Shown piece after piece: positions 14,910 through 18,057 of a stretch of 18,057 bases of DNA (position 1 is its first letter; each line of letters opens with the position of its first letter). Source of the stretch: JBFXDI01 sp050181295 (GTDB taxonomy: Bacteria; Pseudomonadota; Alphaproteobacteria; Rhizobiales; Aestuariivirgaceae). The notes below the pieces were generated by a model, which worked only from the letters and a program-made list of their open reading frames with translations, made no database searches and was not told where the DNA came from. Location: assembly GCA_050181295.1 (NCBI GenBank), contig JBFXDI010000083.1, positions 1 through 18,057 of the forward strand, read 5' to 3'. A program made the translations under genes and the position numbers.

Positions 14910-15508
14910 GCGCGGGCTCCCTTGCCGTCGTCCTCGTGCAGCACATCGAGGCTCTTCTGCTCGAGCAGCACCTTCTCGAGTTCCTCGACGTCCGCCGCAG
15001 GCTCGGGCCACACGCCTGTCCGGATGCAGAGAATGCAGCGGAAGACCTGGGCAATTCCCTGGATGATGAGCAGTATGCCCGCTGCGATCAGCACGCTCTT
15101 GAAGCCATAGACCGGCACGCCGGCGGGGCTGTAGATGCTCACCTCGTGGAAGCGCCAGGAGCGCGCCACGAACTTCCAGCCCGCGAGCACGAGCGCAATG
15201 ACGCCGGGGAAGAAGAACAGGAAGTAGAGAACGAGCTCAACGATCGCCTGCGTGCGCGGCTTCCAGAGCCGGTAGATGAAGTCGGCCCGCACATGCGCGT
15301 TGCGCGAGAGCGTGTAGGCGCCCCCCATCATGAACAGCGTGCCATACATGATGTAGGAGATGTCGAAGGCCCAGGAGGTCGGGCTGCCGAAGAACTTGCG
15401 GACGATGATCTCGTATGTCACGCCGAGGATCATCACCATGATCACCCAGGCAAAGGTCTTGCCGAACCACGCGGTAACCTTGTCCGCGAAGGCGATGTAG
15501 CGTTCCAT
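14906..15508 (-). CDS. TRAP transporter small permease subunit (DctQ-like)
   Basis: A 200-residue inner-membrane protein with four hydrophobic helices, at about 18-35, 50-70, 93-118 and 138-157. The family elements are EIIVRKFFGSPTSWAFDISYIMYGTLFMMGGAYTLSRNAHVRADFIY. The N-A-HVRAD piece after helix 2 is the usual DctQ signature. The acidic C-terminal tail (EELEKVLLEQKSLDVLHEDDGKGARA) is cytoplasmic and longer than average. ATG 15508 is preferred over a TTG at 15553 that would place the start inside a strong hairpin; no good ribosome site is seen in front of it. This subunit braces the large permease, whose gene follows with a four-base overlap. Confidence 0.9.
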   Translation of the reverse strand: MERYIAFADKVTAWFGKTFAWVIMVMILGVTYEIIVRKFFGSPTSWAFDISYIMYGTLFMMGGAYTLSRNAHVRADFIYRLWKPRTQAIVELVLYFLFFFPGVIALVLAGWKFVARSWRFHEVSIYSPAGVPVYGFKSVLIAAGILLIIQGIAQVFRCILCIRTGVWPEPAADVEELEKVLLEQKSLDVLHEDDGKGARA

Positions 15509-15538
15509 GCAGGGAGCCCCGGGGGTCGGATTGGAAGA

Positions 15539-15566
15539 TGCCGGAGCGCCCAATGGCGCTCCGGCA
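15539..15566 (-). terminator. 12-bp hairpin between TRAP binding-protein and small-permease genes (attenuator-like)
   Basis: TGCCGGAGCGCC (15539-15550) and GGCGCTCCGGCA (15555-15566) pair perfectly over 12 bases around a four-base loop. It starts 19 bases after the binding-protein stop on the minus strand. The following bases on that strand are TCTTCC, a poor U-run. It therefore looks like a leaky terminator or mRNA 3' stabiliser that keeps the binding protein more abundant than the permease. Confidence 0.65.
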
Positions 15567-15584
15567 GCAACTAAGATCAGCGCG

Positions 15585-16712
15585 TCAGAAAGTGATCTTG
15601 CCGGGGAAGTGGTGGTTGTAGGCGAGCTTGTAGTCGGCCGCGTTCATGAGATCATAGTAGACGACCCGCTCGCACCAGGCCTTCTGGCTGTCGACCACCT
15701 TCTTGAAATAGGCGTCCTGGTTCAGCGTCTCGAGCAGCTTGTCCCAGGAAGCGATCTGGGTCTCCATGATGGATTGAGGCGTACGCTTGACGTTGACGCC
15801 GGCGGCCGAGAGCGCCTGCAGGTCCTTGGAGTAGTTGTCCATCGCGGTGGCATAGTTGGCGGTGTTCGCCGCTTCGGCGGAGTACTCCAGGATCGCCTGC
15901 AGCTCCGGCGGCAGCGATTCGAACTTGCCCTTGTTGAAGAAGATCTCGAAGAACTCGTTCGCCTGATGGAACGAGCCGAGCATGTAGTTCTTCGCCACGT
16001 CCTGGGCGCCGAAGCGCTTGTCGGAGGTGGGGTTGTTGAACTCGAAGGCGTCGATCACGCCCCGCTCCATGGCCGGCACGATCTCGCCGCCCGGAAGCTG
16101 GGTGACGCTCACTCCCATGGACTGGAAGAGGTCGGCTGCCAGGCCCACGGTGCGATATTTGAGGCCGTTGAGCTGGTCAGCGCCCGTGATCTCGTTCTTG
16201 AACCAGCCGAGCGGCTGGGTCGGCATCGGCATGGCGAAGAAGCCGACGAGATTGAGGCCCATCATGTCCTGGATGAGCTCCTTGTAGAGCTCCTTGCCGC
16301 CGCCCTTGTGGATCCAGGCCAGCATGTGCTGGGCGTTGCCGCCGAAAATCGGTCCCGTGCCGAAGAGCGAGGCCGCCTTGTTCTTGCTGTACCAGTAGAC
16401 GGTGACATGGTGGCCGCCGTCGAGCACGCCGTCGTTCACGGCATCCTGGATCTGGAAGGCGCCGACGATGGCGCCCGCCGGGGAGAGGTCGATCTTCAGC
16501 CGCCCGCCCGACATCTTCTGCGCCCGGTCGACATACTCCTGCGCCATCTCGTGGAAGATGTCGGAGGCCGTCCAAGAACTCTGCATCTTGAGAACGGTGG
16601 TTTCCGCGCGCGAGACCTGCGGCATGGCCACCGTCGCGGCCACCGCGCCGGCGGCGACGCCCGTTCCTTTGAGGAATTTGCGGCGCGATACGGACTTGTC
16701 AGATTCGGTCAT
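15585..16712 (-). CDS. TRAP transporter substrate-binding protein (DctP family, TakP-like), Tat-exported
   Basis: A 375-residue periplasmic protein. The N-terminus carries a twin-arginine signal (SRRKFLKG, 9-16), an Ala-rich hydrophobic stretch and a likely cleavage after SRA (residue 36). The mature part shows the DctP-family core: QPLGWFKNEITGADQLNGLKYRTVGLAADLFQSMGVSVTQLPGGEIVPAMERGVIDAFEFNNP. Arg187 is the conserved carboxylate-binding arginine of TRAP receptors. The QPLGWF and LPGGEI-PA-E-G-IDA-E wording resembles the alpha-keto-acid receptor TakP, so a carboxylate ligand is likely but unproven. A strong AGGGAGGA (16724-16717) precedes ATG 16712. It is the first gene of the TRAP/amidase operon and is divergent from the Nudix gene. 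Confidence 0.94.
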   Translation of the reverse strand: MTESDKSVSRRKFLKGTGVAAGAVAATVAMPQVSRAETTVLKMQSSWTASDIFHEMAQEYVDRAQKMSGGRLKIDLSPAGAIVGAFQIQDAVNDGVLDGGHHVTVYWYSKNKAASLFGTGPIFGGNAQHMLAWIHKGGGKELYKELIQDMMGLNLVGFFAMPMPTQPLGWFKNEITGADQLNGLKYRTVGLAADLFQSMGVSVTQLPGGEIVPAMERGVIDAFEFNNPTSDKRFGAQDVAKNYMLGSFHQANEFFEIFFNKGKFESLPPELQAILEYSAEAANTANYATAMDNYSKDLQALSAAGVNVKRTPQSIMETQIASWDKLLETLNQDAYFKKVVDSQKAWCERVVYYDLMNAADYKLAYNHHFPGKITF

Positions 16713-16887
16713 TGGTTCCTCCCTGTTGCCGATCTTCTATCTTCTTGTGGTTGCAAGCTTAGATCAGCCTTTGCGCCAAGGCGAGCGCGCTTTCCGGACC
16801 GTGGTATGCCAGATGCCCGACCGCCCACGGCCCGTCTCCAGCGCCCGCTGCTGGACTTGCCGGATGCCGGTTGGCATGGTGCCCGCC
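16713..16887. promoter_or_regulatory. Divergent region between TRAP operon and Nudix gene
   Basis: About 175 bases that should hold the TRAP operon promoter on the minus strand and perhaps the Nudix promoter on the plus strand. Apart from the ribosome site of the TRAP binding-protein gene (16724-16717) and a somewhat A/T-rich stretch at 16728-16775, I see no clear -35/-10 pair or operator. If the Nudix gene starts at the earlier ATG (16809), the region is shorter. Confidence 0.4.
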
Positions 16888-17637
16888 ATGCAGACCCCGG
16901 AAAACGAGGACCCGTCGGACGATTTCGGCGCCATCAAGAGCGCGCGGCGCGCGCTCCGGCCGCGCGATGCCGCGACCCTCATCATCCTGCGCCGCAACAT
17001 GGCCGAGACTCGCGTGCTCATGGGCAAACGGCACGCCGGCCACGCTTTCATGCCCAACAAGTACGTCTTTCCGGGCGGCCGGGTGGATGCGGCCGACGCA
17101 CGGCTGACGGTGGCGGCCGACCTCCATCCCGAGGTCGCCCGGAAGCTCCTGGCGCGGATGCGGGGCAAGCCCTCGCTCGCCCGCGCCCGTGGGCTGGGGC
17201 TTGCTGCCGTGAGGGAAACCTTCGAGGAGGTGGGGCTGATCGTGGGGCGTCCGGTCGGAAGCCCGAGGATGAGCCGGTCCTCGTCCTGGAAGCCCTTCTT
17301 CGAGACAGGCTACGAGCCGGACCTGAGCGGGCTTCGGTTCTTCGCCCGCGCCATCACCCCGCCCGGGCGTCCGCGCCGTTTCGATACGCGCTTCTTCACC
17401 CTTGACGCATCGGCGGTCGTCAACGCCGACCAGCCCATCCGCTCCACCTCCCAGGAGCTCCTCGATCCCTACTGGGTCACCTTCCGCGAGGCGACGGAGC
17501 TGGATTTGCCGTCCATCACGAAGGACATCCTGAAGCGGCTGGCGCAGGCGCTGGAAGTGGAGGCCGCCATGTCTCCGGGCGCCCCCCTCACCTTCCAGTA
17601 CTATCGCGGCTCGAAATGGCGGATCGAGGAGCTCTGA
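16888..17637 (+). CDS. Nudix hydrolase with insertion-split Nudix box (NUDT19-like)
   Basis: A 249-residue cytoplasmic protein. The motif opens with YVFPGGRVDAAD (59-70) and closes with AAVRETFEEVGLIVG (106-120), whose RETFEEVG supplies the metal-binding glutamates. In a normal Nudix box only a few residues lie between the Gly and the R-E; here about 45 intervene (HPEVARKLLARMRGKPSLARARGLG). The same kind of interruption is known from NUDT19-type acyl-CoA / CoA diphosphatases, so cleavage of CoA or an acyl-CoA is the best guess. C-terminal blocks include RFFARAITPPGRPRRFDTRFF, typical of the group. The start is uncertain: ATG 16888 is chosen, while 16876 and 16809 are in frame, and none has a good ribosome site. 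It ends four bases from the stop of the convergent dehydrogenase gene. Confidence 0.85.
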   Translation: MQTPENEDPSDDFGAIKSARRALRPRDAATLIILRRNMAETRVLMGKRHAGHAFMPNKYVFPGGRVDAADARLTVAADLHPEVARKLLARMRGKPSLARARGLGLAAVRETFEEVGLIVGRPVGSPRMSRSSSWKPFFETGYEPDLSGLRFFARAITPPGRPRRFDTRFFTLDASAVVNADQPIRSTSQELLDPYWVTFREATELDLPSITKDILKRLAQALEVEAAMSPGAPLTFQYYRGSKWRIEEL

Positions 17638-17641
17638 GCCA

Positions 17642-18057
17642 CTATTTTCCGAGCCTGGCGATGAGGCTCGAGGTGTCCCACCGCCTGCCGCCCATGGTCT
17701 GCACCTCGGAATAGAACTGGTCGACCAGCGCCGTGACGGGAAGGTGGGCGCCGGTGCGGCGGGCCTCCGCGAGGCAGATGCCCAGGTCCTTGCGCATCCA
17801 GTCGACGGCGAAGCCGAACTCGAACTTGCCTTCGTTCATGGTCTTGTAGCGGTTCTCCATCTGCCAGGACTGCGCGGCGCCCTTGGAGATCACCGAGATC
17901 ACAGCCTCGATGTCGAGGCCGGCCTTCTTGCCGAAGTGAATGCCCTCCGAGAGGCCCTGGACAAGTCCCGCGATGCAGATCTGGTTGACCATCTTGTTGA
18001 GCTGGCCTGAACCGGAAGGCCCAAGCAGCCGGCACAACTTCGCATAGCTCGCGATCA
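17642..18057 (-). CDS. 3-hydroxyisobutyrate / 6-phosphogluconate dehydrogenase family protein, N-terminus cut off by window edge
   Basis: The last 138 codons of a gene entering from the right edge. The all-helical C-terminal domain of the beta-hydroxyacid dehydrogenase family is visible: GPSGSGQLNKMVNQICIAGLVQGLSEGIHFGKKAGLD, where G-S-G-xx-NK-x-xN supplies the catalytic lysine (the K in LNKMVNQ) and the substrate-binding asparagine. GKFEFGFAVDWMRKDLGICLAEARRTGAHLPVTALVDQFY matches the 'KDL' segment of the same family. The Rossmann domain is outside the window, so NAD versus NADP use and the substrate (3-hydroxyisobutyrate, tartronate semialdehyde or another beta-hydroxy acid) cannot be decided. 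It faces the Nudix gene with only four bases between the stops. Confidence 0.9.
   Translation of the reverse strand, partial: IASYAKLCRLLGPSGSGQLNKMVNQICIAGLVQGLSEGIHFGKKAGLDIEAVISVISKGAAQSWQMENRYKTMNEGKFEFGFAVDWMRKDLGICLAEARRTGAHLPVTALVDQFYSEVQTMGGRRWDTSSLIARLGK

Noticed and set aside
13674..15110. Long plus-strand open frame opposite the TRAP permease genes
   Set aside because: Translation is a highly charged His/Asp/Arg string with no domain; the minus strand encodes clear permeases.
15507..17405. 632-codon plus-strand open frame spanning the TRAP binding-protein gene and the Nudix gene
   Set aside because: Runs in a different frame from the Nudix gene and antisense to the binding protein; no recognisable domain, and it would destroy two well-supported genes.
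1..18057. tRNA/rRNA genes, CRISPR arrays, IS elements, attachment sites
   Set aside because: I saw no direct-repeat array, cloverleaf-like sequence, transposase or integrase, or terminal inverted repeats by eye; a dedicated search was not possible.

Overview
The window reads as one high-GC chromosomal stretch from an alphaproteobacterium, most likely Hyphomicrobiales (Rhizobiales). That guess rests on the strong G/C third-position bias, the protein flavour, and the mix of Liv-type, Opp-type and TRAP importers in tightly overlapped operons. I see no phage, IS, tRNA, rRNA or CRISPR features. It holds 14 protein genes in five alternating blocks.

Block 1 (minus, 1-5999) is the most unusual. It encodes a KamA-type lysine 2,3-aminomutase, two different D-Ala-D-Ala-ligase-like ATP-grasp enzymes, a three-domain GNAT / histone-deacetylase-like amidohydrolase / GNAT fusion, and the start of a LivG-type ABC ATPase that runs off the left edge. 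Every junction is a 4-base stop/start overlap, so these five genes look like one translationally coupled unit. The KamA residues that hold lysine are present. My inference is a pathway that makes or processes a beta-lysine-containing small peptide or amide, using acetylation and deacetylation, next to an amino-acid-type importer.

Block 2 (plus, 6674-12031) is an oligopeptide ABC importer: oppA, oppB, oppC and a double ATPase (OppD-OppF-like fusion). It diverges from block 1 across a 674-base non-coding region that carries a 10-bp inverted repeat. A small hairpin region separates oppA from oppB, and oppC has a large extra extracytoplasmic segment.

Block 3 (minus, 12032-16712) is a TRAP transporter operon: a Tat-exported binding protein, small permease, large permease, an amidase-signature hydrolase and a 55-residue two-helix membrane protein. 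A strong 12-bp hairpin lies between the binding-protein and small-permease genes. The operon suggests uptake of an organic acid or amide followed by hydrolysis. Its last gene ends flush against the oppDF stop codon, with the two stops forming a TGATCA palindrome.

Block 4 (plus, 16888-17637) is a Nudix hydrolase whose Nudix box is split by a long insertion, as in NUDT19-type CoA diphosphatases. Block 5 (minus, 17642 to the right edge) is the C-terminal part of a 3-hydroxyisobutyrate / 6-phosphogluconate dehydrogenase family protein; its N-terminus lies outside the window.
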